From contig NZ_JAQWOO010000008.1 in assembly GCF_029245835.1 (NCBI RefSeq), forward strand, positions 1 through 36,435: 36,435 bases of DNA, written 5' to 3'. The stretch comes from Algibacter sp. GTDB lineage: Bacteria > Bacteroidota > Bacteroidia > Flavobacteriales > Flavobacteriaceae. This document shows positions 14,098 through 22,755 of this stretch, piece by piece; the first letter of the stretch is position 1, and every line of letters begins with the position of its first letter. Position numbers and translations under genes: made by a program. The notes below the pieces were generated by a model. That model was not told where the DNA came from, did no database searches, and saw nothing but the letters and a program-made list of their open reading frames with translations.

Positions 14098-16050
14098 CTA
14101 CCTCCGCTTCTTCTTACTCTTAAACTTAGCCTTATTCTTCCGCTTATTAAACGGAATAGCGTCATCATAAGTGTTTTTTGCTTCACCAGTGGGCTTATTT
14201 TTACGCCATTTCTCTGTCTTTGCAGGAAGCAATACATCTAGTAAATCTTGACGCCCAAGTTTATTCAGCGTTTTTTTAATCCAAGCTTTATTTTCATCTT
14301 TATACCAAAAGAAAAAACGGTGTTGCTCGTCTTTTTCCTTTCTAGTAATTGGTGTCTTTACTTTTTGGAGTGTGTAAGGATGATACCCGCTATAATAAAT
14401 TACGGTCGCCACCGTCATAGGTGTTGGAGTAAACCCTTGTACTTGCTCTAACTGGAAACCCATATCTTTAGTTTCGGCAGCAAGATTAGCCATATCTTCA
14501 ACTTCACAAGCCGGATGATTAGAAATAAAATAAGGTATCAGTTGCAATTTTAAGCCCTTCGCTATATTAATCTTATCAAAACGTTCCTTGAACTTGTGGA
14601 AATAACTAAACGATGGTTTCCGCATCAACTTCAAAACAGGATCACTGGTATGTTCTGGCGCTACTTTAAGGCGTCCAGACACATGCTTAGTCATCACTTC
14701 CTCAGTATAATCGTCTAGTTCCTTTGGGTCAGCATTTTTATTAAATTCTGGCACCAACATATCATGTCGGATTCCAGAACCTATAAATGATTTTTTTACT
14801 TTCGGATGACTATCAACCGCTTGGTACAAATCTGTTAACGGCTTGTGCGAGGTGTCTAAATTGCTACAAATAACAGGTGAAATACACGAAGGTGCCACAC
14901 ACTTATCGCATATAGATTGCACCTTGCCTTTCATCTTGTACATGTTGGCACTCGGCCCACCAATATCAGATAAATACCCTTTAAAATCGGGCATATTCGC
15001 CACCGTATCTACTTCTCGCAATACAGATTCCTGACTTCGAGAGGCAATAAATTTACCTTGATGTGCAGAAATCGTACAGAAACTACAACCACCAAAACAC
15101 CCACGGTGAATGTTAATGGAAAACTTAATCATTTCATAAGCTGGAATTGGTCCACGCTTATTATATTTTGGGTGTGGCATTCTTGTATACGGCAACTCAA
15201 AAGACGCATCAATTTCAGCTTCCGTCATGGTAGGACAAGGCGGATTAATCATCAAGGTTTTATCGCCTACTTTCTGAAAAATACGTCTTGCTGCTAACTT
15301 ATTAGATTCTTGTTCAATAATCTTAAAGTTAGACGCATACTTTTTCTTATCTTTTAAACACAGCTCATGCGATGCAATTTCAACATCTTCCCAATTACTA
15401 TTTTTAGGAATTTTTGCTCCAGCATCCAACAAAACAGCTGTTTGCTTAATGGTTGTAATACTAGAAAACGGCACCCCTTTTTGCATTAATCGCACCACTT
15501 CACGCAAGGGTTGTTCGCCCATACCGTACACCAACATATCGGCTTTTGAGGTTTCTAAAATAGTTGGCATAAGCTTGTCACTCCAATAATCGTAATGCGT
15601 CACTCGGCGTAAAGACGCCTCAATACCACCAATTAAAATAGGCGTATCTGGCCATTTTTCTTTTAGAATATTTGAATAAACCGTTGTGGCATAATCTGGC
15701 CTAAAACCAATATCGCCATTCGGTGTATACGCATCTTTATCACGGCGCTTTTTATTCGCGTTATAATTGCTAAGCATCGGGTCCATACAACCACCTGTAA
15801 CACCAAAAAACAATTTTGGCTTACCCATTTTCACAAAATCCTGAAGATTATCATTCACATTCGGCTGCGGTACGATGGCAACGCGTAAGCCATAACTCTC
15901 TAAAATCCGACCAATAACAGCGGGCCCAAATGATGGATGATCCACATAAGCATCACCACTAAATAGTATAACGTCTAGCGCATCCCATCCGCGTATTTTC
16001 ACCTCTTTGTTTGTGGTAGGTAACCAATCTGAAAGTTGTAATTCTTGCAT
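14098..16050 (-). CDS. ygiQ: YgiQ family radical SAM protein
   Basis: The 650-residue protein matches the YgiQ (UPF0313) family in length and order. The N-terminal half (about 25-200) resembles a cobalamin-binding-type Rossmann domain (LFSGDAYVDHPSFG, 29-42; ILIGGIEASLRR, 138-149). The radical SAM core begins at HRGCFGGCSFC, giving the CxxxCxxC cluster C318, C322, C325 for the 4Fe-4S centre. The C-terminus is a DUF3362-type region ending in a Lys/Arg-rich tail, which may contact RNA or DNA. The reaction is not established for this family. It is encoded alone, with a -7 box close to its start codon and REP-like repeats downstream. Confidence 0.95.
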   Translation of the reverse strand: MQELQLSDWLPTTNKEVKIRGWDALDVILFSGDAYVDHPSFGPAVIGRILESYGLRVAIVPQPNVNDNLQDFVKMGKPKLFFGVTGGCMDPMLSNYNANKKRRDKDAYTPNGDIGFRPDYATTVYSNILKEKWPDTPILIGGIEASLRRVTHYDYWSDKLMPTILETSKADMLVYGMGEQPLREVVRLMQKGVPFSSITTIKQTAVLLDAGAKIPKNSNWEDVEIASHELCLKDKKKYASNFKIIEQESNKLAARRIFQKVGDKTLMINPPCPTMTEAEIDASFELPYTRMPHPKYNKRGPIPAYEMIKFSINIHRGCFGGCSFCTISAHQGKFIASRSQESVLREVDTVANMPDFKGYLSDIGGPSANMYKMKGKVQSICDKCVAPSCISPVICSNLDTSHKPLTDLYQAVDSHPKVKKSFIGSGIRHDMLVPEFNKNADPKELDDYTEEVMTKHVSGRLKVAPEHTSDPVLKLMRKPSFSYFHKFKERFDKINIAKGLKLQLIPYFISNHPACEVEDMANLAAETKDMGFQLEQVQGFTPTPMTVATVIYYSGYHPYTLQKVKTPITRKEKDEQHRFFFWYKDENKAWIKKTLNKLGRQDLLDVLLPAKTEKWRKNKPTGEAKNTYDDAIPFNKRKNKAKFKSKKKRR

Positions 16051-16057
16051 AGCGCTG

Positions 16058-16065
16058 CAAAAATA
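16058..16065 (-). promoter_or_regulatory. Putative -7 box for ygiQ
   Basis: The minus strand reads TATTTTTG, matching TAnnTTTG, only 7 bases before the start codon, so the transcript may be nearly leaderless. Confidence 0.4.
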
Positions 16066-16102
16066 AGTAAAAATTGATGCTTAAATGTTAAAAGTCAATT
16101 AT

Positions 16103-16310
16103 TTTGGGCGTTACTCAAGGGTCGGGCTTTTATTCATGGTTTTCTATTTAATATTATCGAATTCATGAACATAAATGTTTCGCTATATCTTTTTAAAACG
16201 TCATTGCGAGGACGAAGGAGGTGGCAATCTGCCTAACTTCAGTTCTCCCGCATGTATTATGTTATTTAAGCTTTTAAAAAGATGTCGCTGCAATCCCTAA
16301 CCTTTAGTTT
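16103..16310 (+). repeat. Dispersed flavobacterial-type repeat, copy 2, interrupted
   Basis: Same ordered blocks as the element at 121-243: tttgggcgttac, aagggtcgggctttt, cgctatatcttttt, then aaaaagatgtcgctg and caatccctaacctttagtt. The inner arms cgctatatctttttaaaa (16181-16198) and cttttaaaaagatgtcg pair with each other. The sequence between these arms contains a different repeat (16199-16232), so the copy is longer than copy 1. Confidence 0.7.
16199..16232. repeat. REP-like element nested in the repeat loop
   Basis: The sequence cgtcattgcgagga followed by gtggcaatctg is a familiar REP-type motif of Bacteroidota and other phyla, with attgc/gcaat pairing. It lies exactly between the hairpin arms of the larger repeat. 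Confidence 0.6.
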
Positions 16311-16409
16311 AATAGCTTGTGTTAAATGGTTAAAGTTGATTCTTATTTGAAGAAGTTCGCTTAACGTTTTTGGGCATTATTGCAAATTTATAGCGTTTCT
16401 ACATTTAGG

Positions 16410-16550
16410 TTAATTTGTACATCCTAAAAAGTTTCCATATTTCCCTTTTCTCTTAGTTATAAAACCACTTCTGCAAACAGGACATACGTTCAATTTTTTA
16501 AGTTTAGACTTGAAAAGAGTTATTAAAGTACTCCCAAAAAAATAGAGATT
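16410..16550 (-). pseudogene. Zinc-ribbon C-terminal gene remnant
   Basis: On the minus strand a 46-codon open stretch between a TGA and a TAA encodes LNVCPVCRSGFIT followed by KYGNFLGCTN. This is the C-terminal zinc-ribbon pattern of type IA topoisomerases and NERD or restriction-type nucleases, cut off before the final cysteine. It has no ATG and no upstream body, so it is most likely a fragment. A small real gene with a rare start cannot be excluded. Confidence 0.5.
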
Positions 16551-16568
16551 TCAGTGGTTTAAAAATGT

Positions 16569-16964
16569 CTAAATTGTTAAATGGAGATTGTGGGCTAAGG
16601 ATTTTTCAGGTTGAAGATAGCGCTCAATGGAATACGCATAGGTTAACTCTTCATTAATTAAGTTATATAGTTTTATAATATTTTGAATACGCTTTTTTTG
16701 GATATAAGCATTAATTTCAGGTTTTGTATAGGCTTGCACACTTTTTATAAATTCTAAATCTTTTTTAAGATTATCTTTTATACCCTTATAAAACTCTTCT
16801 TCTGCTGTAGCCTATTTTCTGTTTTCATTCCAATTATTAATCTGTAATGCAATGAGAACACCAATCAACACAAGGATTATTTCGCCAATGCATATTTAAA
16901 GTATTTGGTTGTTTTAACTTCTTTGAGAGGATTTTGGCAGATTTTTCAAAAAAAAATTAATCAT
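16569..16964 (-). pseudogene. DUF6090 family pseudogene
   Basis: The minus strand from an ATG at 16964 first reads MINFF and soon loses frame. A second frame carries GEIILVLIGVLIALQINNW and NENRK, the membrane segment typical of the Bacteroidota DUF6090 family. An in-frame TAG (16812-16814) follows NENRK, after which the frame reads on (ATAEEEFYKGIKDNLKKDLE) to a stop at 16569. Intact members are about 250 residues, so this copy has a frameshift near the N-terminus, a nonsense codon and a missing C-terminus. No function is expected. Confidence 0.75.
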
Positions 16965-17052
16965 TTACTTTCATTAAAAAGTAAATTAGGGGTGATGGTA
17001 ATCTTTGAGGTTTACTAACTATTTGTATTTAAAGATATTGAATTGTTATAGA

Positions 17053-18102
17053 TTAATCTTTAAACATCCCAATATATAACTCGCCTTTAGCATTCATAAT
17101 GGCGCGAAACATGCCTTGGGTGTTAAATTCCATTACCATATTGCCATCTTTATCTATCGCTACAATACCACCAGTGGCGCCTTGATCTCCAATGTTTGGA
17201 AGTTTATTTTGAATAACCTCTTTTGCTGCTTCTTTTAAAGATAAGCCTTTATATTCCATAAGTGCGGAAATATCGTAAGCGACCATACCTCTGATAAAAA
17301 ACTCACCCCAACCTGTACTTGAAACGGCGCAAGTATTGTTATTGGCATAAGTGCCTGCTCCAATTATAGGAGAATCGCCTATGCGTCCCCAACGCTTATT
17401 GGTCATCCCTCCAGTTGAAGTTCCAGCTGCTAAATTCCCGTGTTTGTCTAGAGCAGCGCAACCAACCGTTCCAAATTTTGAATCTTGTAAGTCTGCATCA
17501 TAGAACGAAGCGACTTTGTTCTTTTCTGAAGCTTTAACACGCTCTAAAGATTTTAATTTCTTTGTTGTAGAGAAATAATTAGGTTCAACAATCTCCAAAC
17601 CCTGTTCCTTAGCAAAGGTTTCAGCCCCACCTCTAGAAAGGAAAACATGAGGTGAATTATCCATAACTGCTCGTGCCAAATTAATGGGGTTTTTAATGGT
17701 TTTTGTCCCTGCTGAAGCTCCTGCATTTAACGTTTTTCCATCCATAATGGAAGCATCATGTTCGTTAAAACCCTCGTGTGTAAAAACAGCACCTTTCCCT
17801 GCATTAAAAAGTGGTGAATCTTCCAGAATATTAATGGTGTTTTGTACGGCATCTAAACTTGTACCGCCCTCTTTCAAAATAGTATAACCAACACGAATGG
17901 CTTCCTCTAATTTTTGTCGATATTCGGCCTCTCTTTCTTCTGACATATTATCTCTTCGGATACTCCCTGCTCCACCGTGTATGATAATCGAAAACTCGAC
18001 TTTTTCGGTTTCATTTTGAATAGCTTCTGAAGGTTTTTTTGATTCATTTTTGCAAGCAGAAAAGATTAATAGAGCAAAGATTAAATAGATACATTTTTTC
18101 AT
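17053..18102 (-). CDS. Isoaspartyl peptidase / L-asparaginase lipoprotein
   Basis: The 349-residue protein is an N-terminal-nucleophile hydrolase of the plant-type asparaginase family. It starts with an SPII signal ending FSAC (C17), so it should be exported and lipid-anchored, unlike cytoplasmic IaaA. The core has IHGGAGSIRR (41-50), NAGKGAVFT (100-108), and the autocleavage site G211-T212 in KFGTVGCAAL, where T212 becomes the nucleophile. Substrate-binding residues TSTGG (T230), GRIGDSPIIGAGTYA (239-253) and GATGG (308-312) are present. It should cleave isoaspartyl dipeptides and asparagine. It is divergent from the aldehyde dehydrogenase gene, with 121 bases between their starts. Confidence 0.93.
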   Translation of the reverse strand: MKKCIYLIFALLIFSACKNESKKPSEAIQNETEKVEFSIIIHGGAGSIRRDNMSEEREAEYRQKLEEAIRVGYTILKEGGTSLDAVQNTINILEDSPLFNAGKGAVFTHEGFNEHDASIMDGKTLNAGASAGTKTIKNPINLARAVMDNSPHVFLSRGGAETFAKEQGLEIVEPNYFSTTKKLKSLERVKASEKNKVASFYDADLQDSKFGTVGCAALDKHGNLAAGTSTGGMTNKRWGRIGDSPIIGAGTYANNNTCAVSSTGWGEFFIRGMVAYDISALMEYKGLSLKEAAKEVIQNKLPNIGDQGATGGIVAIDKDGNMVMEFNTQGMFRAIMNAKGELYIGMFKD

Positions 18103-18130
18103 GAAAATTATGATTGATTTGTAGACTAAG

Positions 18131-18152
18131 TTACTAATTTTACTGTTAGTAA
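18131..18152. promoter_or_regulatory. Short inverted repeat between divergent genes
   Basis: Arms ttactaa and ttagtaa, 7 bp each with an 8-bp spacer, lie midway between the peptidase and the dehydrogenase. It could be an operator but is short and AT-rich. Confidence 0.25.
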
Positions 18153-18179
18153 ATTTTAATAAAAACGGCTATTATTTAG

Positions 18180-18187
18180 TATATTCG
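18180..18187 (+). promoter_or_regulatory. Possible -7 box for the aldehyde dehydrogenase
   Basis: TATATTCG differs from TAnnTTTG at one position and lies 36 bases before the start codon. Confidence 0.3.
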
Positions 18188-18223
18188 CAAATAATTTCAA
18201 TATAATCAATAAATCAATAATTA

Positions 18224-19777
18224 ATGAATGCAATAGCGACTGATTTTGGTATAGATAAAGCTCTTAAAACTTTAGGTGTAAAAGCTATAAATGAGGGCTC
18301 CTCTACAGGGTCAAATAATTTTTCTAATGGTGAAATTATTGAATCTTACTCTCCTGTTGATGGACAATTAATAGGAAAAGTAAAAACAACCACAAGAGCA
18401 GATTACGATAAAATAATGGATGCAGCAACAAAGGCATTCAAACCTTGGAGAGATGTTCCAGCGCCTCAAAGAGGAGAAATTGTGCGTCAATTTGGGAACA
18501 AATTAAGAGATTTAAAAGACCCTCTTGGGAAACTTGTATCCTACGAAATGGGAAAATCTTTGCAAGAAGGCTACGGCGAGGTTCAAGAAATGATTGATAT
18601 CTGTGATTTTGCTGTAGGATTGTCTCGTCAGTTAAACGGGCAAATAATTCCTTCTGAACGCCCAGGACATGTTATGAGAGAACAATGGCACCCAATTGGG
18701 GTTGTTGGCATTATTTCAGCATTTAACTTCCCTGTTGCTGTTTGGGCGTGGAATACAGCTTTGGCTTGGATTTGTGGCGACGTGTGTGTTTGGAAAGGCT
18801 CTGAAAAAGCACCTTTATGTTCTATTGCTTGTCAAAATATTATAGCAGCAGTTTTAAAAGATAACAACTTACCTGAAGGTATTTCTTGTATTATCAATGG
18901 GGATTATAAAGTAGGAGAAATGATGACCACAGATTCTAGAATCCCTTTAATTTCTGCTACAGGTTCTACAAGAATGGGGCGACTTGTTGGTACCACAGTT
19001 GCTAAACGTTTTGGAAAATCTTTATTAGAATTAGGAGGAAATAATGCCATTATTATCACGCCTTCAGCTGACTTAAAAGTGGTTGTTCCCGGTGCTGTTT
19101 TTGGAGCTGTTGGTACTTGTGGACAGCGTTGTACATCAACACGCCGATTAATTATACATGAATCTGTTTACGATAAAGTCAGAGATGCCATTGTTGGTGC
19201 GTATGGTCAATTAACTATTGGGAACCCATTAGATGAAACCAATCATATAGGACCTTTAATTGATAAAGATGCCGTTAACACCTATTTAGCTGCTATTGAA
19301 AAAGCAAAAGCAGAAGGTGGAAAAGTTTTAGTTGAAGGTGGCATTTTGGAAGGTGAAGGTTATGAAAGTGGATGCTATGTAAATCCAGCAATTATTGAAG
19401 CAAAAAATCATTTTGAAATTGTACAACATGAAACGTTTGCTCCAATTTTGTACCTAATAACATATTCTGGAGAAGTAGAAAATGCAATCGAACTTCAAAA
19501 CGGAGTTGCCCAAGGATTATCATCAGCAATTATGACCAACGACATGAAAGAAGCTGAAAAATTCTTGTCTTATGCGGGTTCTGACTGTGGGATTGCAAAC
19601 GTAAATATCGGCACTTCTGGCGCTGAAATTGGAGGTGCTTTTGGAGGTGAAAAAGAAACAGGTGGCGGCCGTGAGTCAGGATCTGATGCTTGGAAAGTGT
19701 ATATGCGTCGCCAAACAAATACAGTCAATTATTCAGACGAGTTGCCTTTAGCACAAGGCATTAAGTTTGATTTATAA
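18224..19777 (+). CDS. ALDH7-type aldehyde dehydrogenase
   Basis: The 517-residue protein is a complete NAD(P)-dependent aldehyde dehydrogenase. Catalytic C303 lies in GTCGQRCTS (297-305), the general base E269 in LLELGG, the oxyanion residue N168 in FNFP and K191 in WKGSE. The C-terminal motif GRESGSDAWKVYMRR and overall length place it in the ALDH7 (antiquitin, alpha-aminoadipate semialdehyde dehydrogenase) subgroup. A role in lysine or pipecolate breakdown is the usual one, though no other lysine-pathway gene is nearby. It is cytoplasmic and monocistronic, with a strong terminator 25 bases after its stop. Confidence 0.92.
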   Translation: MNAIATDFGIDKALKTLGVKAINEGSSTGSNNFSNGEIIESYSPVDGQLIGKVKTTTRADYDKIMDAATKAFKPWRDVPAPQRGEIVRQFGNKLRDLKDPLGKLVSYEMGKSLQEGYGEVQEMIDICDFAVGLSRQLNGQIIPSERPGHVMREQWHPIGVVGIISAFNFPVAVWAWNTALAWICGDVCVWKGSEKAPLCSIACQNIIAAVLKDNNLPEGISCIINGDYKVGEMMTTDSRIPLISATGSTRMGRLVGTTVAKRFGKSLLELGGNNAIIITPSADLKVVVPGAVFGAVGTCGQRCTSTRRLIIHESVYDKVRDAIVGAYGQLTIGNPLDETNHIGPLIDKDAVNTYLAAIEKAKAEGGKVLVEGGILEGEGYESGCYVNPAIIEAKNHFEIVQHETFAPILYLITYSGEVENAIELQNGVAQGLSSAIMTNDMKEAEKFLSYAGSDCGIANVNIGTSGAEIGGAFGGEKETGGGRESGSDAWKVYMRRQTNTVNYSDELPLAQGIKFDL

Positions 19778-19802
19778 GCTAGAATTTTATATAAATTGTT
19801 TA

Positions 19803-19834
19803 AAAACCGTTTCATCTTTAAAACGGTTTTTTTT
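19803..19834 (+). terminator. Rho-independent terminator after the aldehyde dehydrogenase
   Basis: Arms aaaaccgttt and aaacggtttt form a 10-bp stem with an 8-base loop, running into eight T. Confidence 0.85.
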
Positions 19835-19932
19835 GTATCTTCAAAGCTCATATTAAACTGTTTCAACGTATTGAAGTCTAAGAATTCACATATCATTTTT
19901 TGATTCGTTTTATTTCTTAAAATCATCACGCT

Positions 19933-21321
19933 ATGAAAGCTAAGCACATACAACATTTATACAGACGTATTGGTTTTGGGATTTTACCAACCGAACTCGA
20001 AAAACTTTCTAAGAAAAGAAAGAAGGATGTTGTTAACTCTCTTTTTAAAGCTTCAAAAAGCATGACGCTTCTTGAGGTTGATACTTCAGAAATAAAAGAC
20101 ATTTTTAGTGGTATGATGAACGCCTCAAAACGTGACTCTGAAACTCTTAGAAAAATTCAAAAAATAAGTCGTAAAAAACAAATTGAATTAAATGCGGCTT
20201 GGATAAATAGACTTACTAAATCACCCGAAGTTTTAAGAGAAAAAATGACACTCTTTTGGGCCAATCATTTTGTTTGTGAAGATAATAGCATCATTTACAT
20301 TCAACAATTTAATAACACACTTAGAAAATATGCCTTAGGCGATTTTAGAGATTTTGTAAATGCCGTTTCAAAAGAAGCTGCCATGACAAAATATTTAAAT
20401 ACTAAACAAAATAGAAAGCAAAAACCTAATGAGAATTTTGCAAGAGAATTAATGGAGTTGTTCACACTTGGAGTAGGTCATTATTCCGAAGAAGATATAA
20501 AAGAAAGTGCAAAAGCATTTACAGGCTACAGCCATAACTTACGTGGCGAATTTGTTTTTAAACAACGCGCTCATGATGAAGGAGAAAAAACTTTTTTCGG
20601 AAAAACCGGGAACTTTTCTGGAGAAGATATTATCGATATTATTTTAGAACAAAAACAATGTGCCAAATACATTTGTGAAAAAATATACCGCTACTTTGTA
20701 AACGATGTTAGTGATAAAAACCATATTAATGCCATGACAGAGGTGTTTTATAAAGACTATAATATCGAAAATTTAATGCGATTTGTATTGCAATCAAATT
20801 GGTTTTATGAAGACAATAATGTGGGCACAAAAATAAAATCGCCCATTGAGTTTTTAGTGGGTATGAAAACTATGGTGCCTACAGAATTTAAGGAACCAAA
20901 ACAACTATTATACATTCAAAAATTACTGGGTCAAATTCTATTAAACCCACCAAATGTTGCAGGTTGGAAAGGGGGCCGAAACTGGATAGATAGTAACACT
21001 ATTGTGCTGCGCTTAAAACTACCGTCGCTATTACTTAATGACGCTTACATTTCTAAAGTAAAAGACGGACATGAAGATGCGCAAATAGATGCGAAAAAAG
21101 CAATGTTTAATAAAAAATTTGGTAAGCGTTTTAAAACAGAAGTTAATTGGAAATATTTCAATAATCAATTTCAAAATGTTGGAATAAACGATTTTCAAAA
21201 CCATCTATTAGCTTGTGACGTTAATGACAGTGCAAAAGCATATTTACAGTCTTTAGAAAAAGTCTCCAAACAAGAGTATTGCATACAACTTATGTCATTG
21301 CCCGAATATCAAATGTGTTAA
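19933..21321 (+). CDS. DUF1800 family protein
   Basis: The 462-residue protein shows the DUF1800 order: HLYRRIGFGILPTELEKL near the N-terminus (residues about 9-26), FWANHFVCED (about 112-121), NENFARELMELFTLGVGHY (about 166-184) and AFTGY shortly after. No clear signal peptide is present, which differs from some relatives. The family is almost always paired with a DUF1501 gene, as here (106 bases downstream, same strand). The biochemical role is unknown; the pair is thought to act together at or beyond the envelope, which is an inference from the Tat signal of the partner. The stop is followed by a short imperfect palindrome and a REP-like element. Confidence 0.9.
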   Translation: MKAKHIQHLYRRIGFGILPTELEKLSKKRKKDVVNSLFKASKSMTLLEVDTSEIKDIFSGMMNASKRDSETLRKIQKISRKKQIELNAAWINRLTKSPEVLREKMTLFWANHFVCEDNSIIYIQQFNNTLRKYALGDFRDFVNAVSKEAAMTKYLNTKQNRKQKPNENFARELMELFTLGVGHYSEEDIKESAKAFTGYSHNLRGEFVFKQRAHDEGEKTFFGKTGNFSGEDIIDIILEQKQCAKYICEKIYRYFVNDVSDKNHINAMTEVFYKDYNIENLMRFVLQSNWFYEDNNVGTKIKSPIEFLVGMKTMVPTEFKEPKQLLYIQKLLGQILLNPPNVAGWKGGRNWIDSNTIVLRLKLPSLLLNDAYISKVKDGHEDAQIDAKKAMFNKKFGKRFKTEVNWKYFNNQFQNVGINDFQNHLLACDVNDSAKAYLQSLEKVSKQEYCIQLMSLPEYQMC

Positions 21322-21366
21322 TAAAAAAATTTTACCGATGCTTAGCATTGGTGTATCCGTTGAAAT

Positions 21367-21392
21367 TGTCATTCTCGCGAATGCGAGAATCT
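21367..21392. repeat. REP-like palindrome between DUF1800 and DUF1501 genes
   Basis: The sequence ttgtcattctcgcg followed by aatgcgagaatct forms a perfect 8-bp stem (attctcgc / gcgagaat) with a 4-base loop. It is the common tcattc(c/t)cgcgaa-type intergenic repeat; a variant is at 25929-25955. Confidence 0.75.
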
Positions 21393-21427
21393 AAAAAAAG
21401 AATTTTGCCTTAAAAAATTATTTACTT

Positions 21428-22618
21428 ATGGACAGAAGAAAATTTTTAAAACAGTCATCTTTAGCTAGTAGTTTATTTTTTGTTCCAAGTTTTGTAAGAG
21501 CATTCGAAGACGTTGCAAGTAGTAAATTAGGCTACAAGCGCTTGGTTATTATTCAACTTTCAGGAGGTAATGATGGTTTAAATACAGTGATTCCTTATAG
21601 AAACGATTTGTATTACAAGGAGCGACCAAGGCTTGCCATAGCTAAAAATGACATTATAAAGCTTACCGACGATGTTGGTTTAAACCCCAGTTTAGAGCCT
21701 CTAAAACGGCTTTACGATAAAGGCTATTTATCTATCATTAATAATGTGGGATATCCAAATCCTATTAGATCTCACTTTAGATCGATGGATATTTGGCAAA
21801 CTGCCACAGATTCTGATACATATTCTCAAAGTGGTTGGATAGGGCGCTATTTAGATAACTACGGCAAAACCCCACACAGCGCTATAGAGGTTGATGAAAG
21901 TTTATCTTTAGCTATGAAAGGCGAACATTTAAACGCTATTGCTACTCAAGATGCCAAAGCGCTATATAACTTATCGAAAGACCCATATTTTAAAAACATT
22001 CATGGGCATCAAAACGATGCGCATTTAAGTGAGCATAATTTAGGCTATTTATATAAATCTATGATTGCTGCAGAATCTTCAGCTAAATACATTTTTGAAA
22101 CCAGTAAAACTGTTTCTAGCAAAAAAGAGTATCCAAACAATAAATTTGGAAATCAAATGAAAACCACCGCGCAGTTTATTAATTCACATCTGGAAACCAA
22201 AGTATTTTATACCTCTTTGGGTGGTTTTGATACACACGTAAACCAGTTAAGCAGGCAAAAAAGACTATTAGGTATTTATGCCGATAGTGTTGAAGCTTTT
22301 GTGCAAGATTTAAAAGATAACGATACCTTTAAAGACACTTTAATTTTAACCTTTTCAGAATTTGGTCGTCGTGTAAAACAAAATGCCAGTGTGGGTACAG
22401 ACCACGGTACAGCCAATAACGTATTTGTAATTGGCGAAAATTTAAAGACCCAAGGTTTTTATAATGATATGGCAAGCTTAAGTGATTTAGATGATAATGG
22501 CGATTTAAAATTCGAAATAGATTTTAGAACCATTTACGCCACCGTACTTGATAAATGGCTCGAGGTAGATGATACAATAGTGCTTAATAAATCTTTTAAT
22601 CCGTTAGGTTTTATTTAA
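21428..22618 (+). CDS. DUF1501 family protein with Tat-type signal
   Basis: The 396-residue protein begins with DRRKFLKQSS and a hydrophobic segment ending near AFA-like residues at 24-27, a twin-arginine export signal. The mature part has VIIQLSGGNDGLNT (40-53), a metal- or substrate-binding block, then about residues 308-330 with FSEFGRRVKQN and GTDHGTANN, typical of DUF1501, a relative of the alkaline phosphatase/sulfatase superfamily. A catalytic activity has not been shown for the family. It is probably co-transcribed with the DUF1800 gene upstream and is followed by a hairpin terminator. Confidence 0.92.
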   Translation: MDRRKFLKQSSLASSLFFVPSFVRAFEDVASSKLGYKRLVIIQLSGGNDGLNTVIPYRNDLYYKERPRLAIAKNDIIKLTDDVGLNPSLEPLKRLYDKGYLSIINNVGYPNPIRSHFRSMDIWQTATDSDTYSQSGWIGRYLDNYGKTPHSAIEVDESLSLAMKGEHLNAIATQDAKALYNLSKDPYFKNIHGHQNDAHLSEHNLGYLYKSMIAAESSAKYIFETSKTVSSKKEYPNNKFGNQMKTTAQFINSHLETKVFYTSLGGFDTHVNQLSRQKRLLGIYADSVEAFVQDLKDNDTFKDTLILTFSEFGRRVKQNASVGTDHGTANNVFVIGENLKTQGFYNDMASLSDLDDNGDLKFEIDFRTIYATVLDKWLEVDDTIVLNKSFNPLGFI

Positions 22619-22670
22619 AATTAAGTAGCCTTTATTCTGTGCGGGTTAATAATAAGGTTGCTCTAAAAAC

Positions 22671-22715
22671 AAAAGCCCCTTAAAAAGGCGCTTTTGAGTT
22701 AATATTTATTTTTTT
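22671..22715 (+). terminator. Likely terminator after DUF1501
   Basis: Arms aaaagcccctt (22671-22681) and aaggcgctttt (22685-22695) pair with one mismatch and a 3-base loop; an AT-rich stretch ending in eight T follows after 12 bases. The T run is farther than usual. Confidence 0.5.
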
Positions 22716-22755
22716 AAGCCCTTTGTGCAACGATTACCGGTGTTAGGCAACGTTT

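Noticed and set aside
14248-15297. Several plus-strand open frames inside ygiQ
   Set aside because: They overlap a complete radical SAM gene with intact motifs and resemble no family; antisense shadows.
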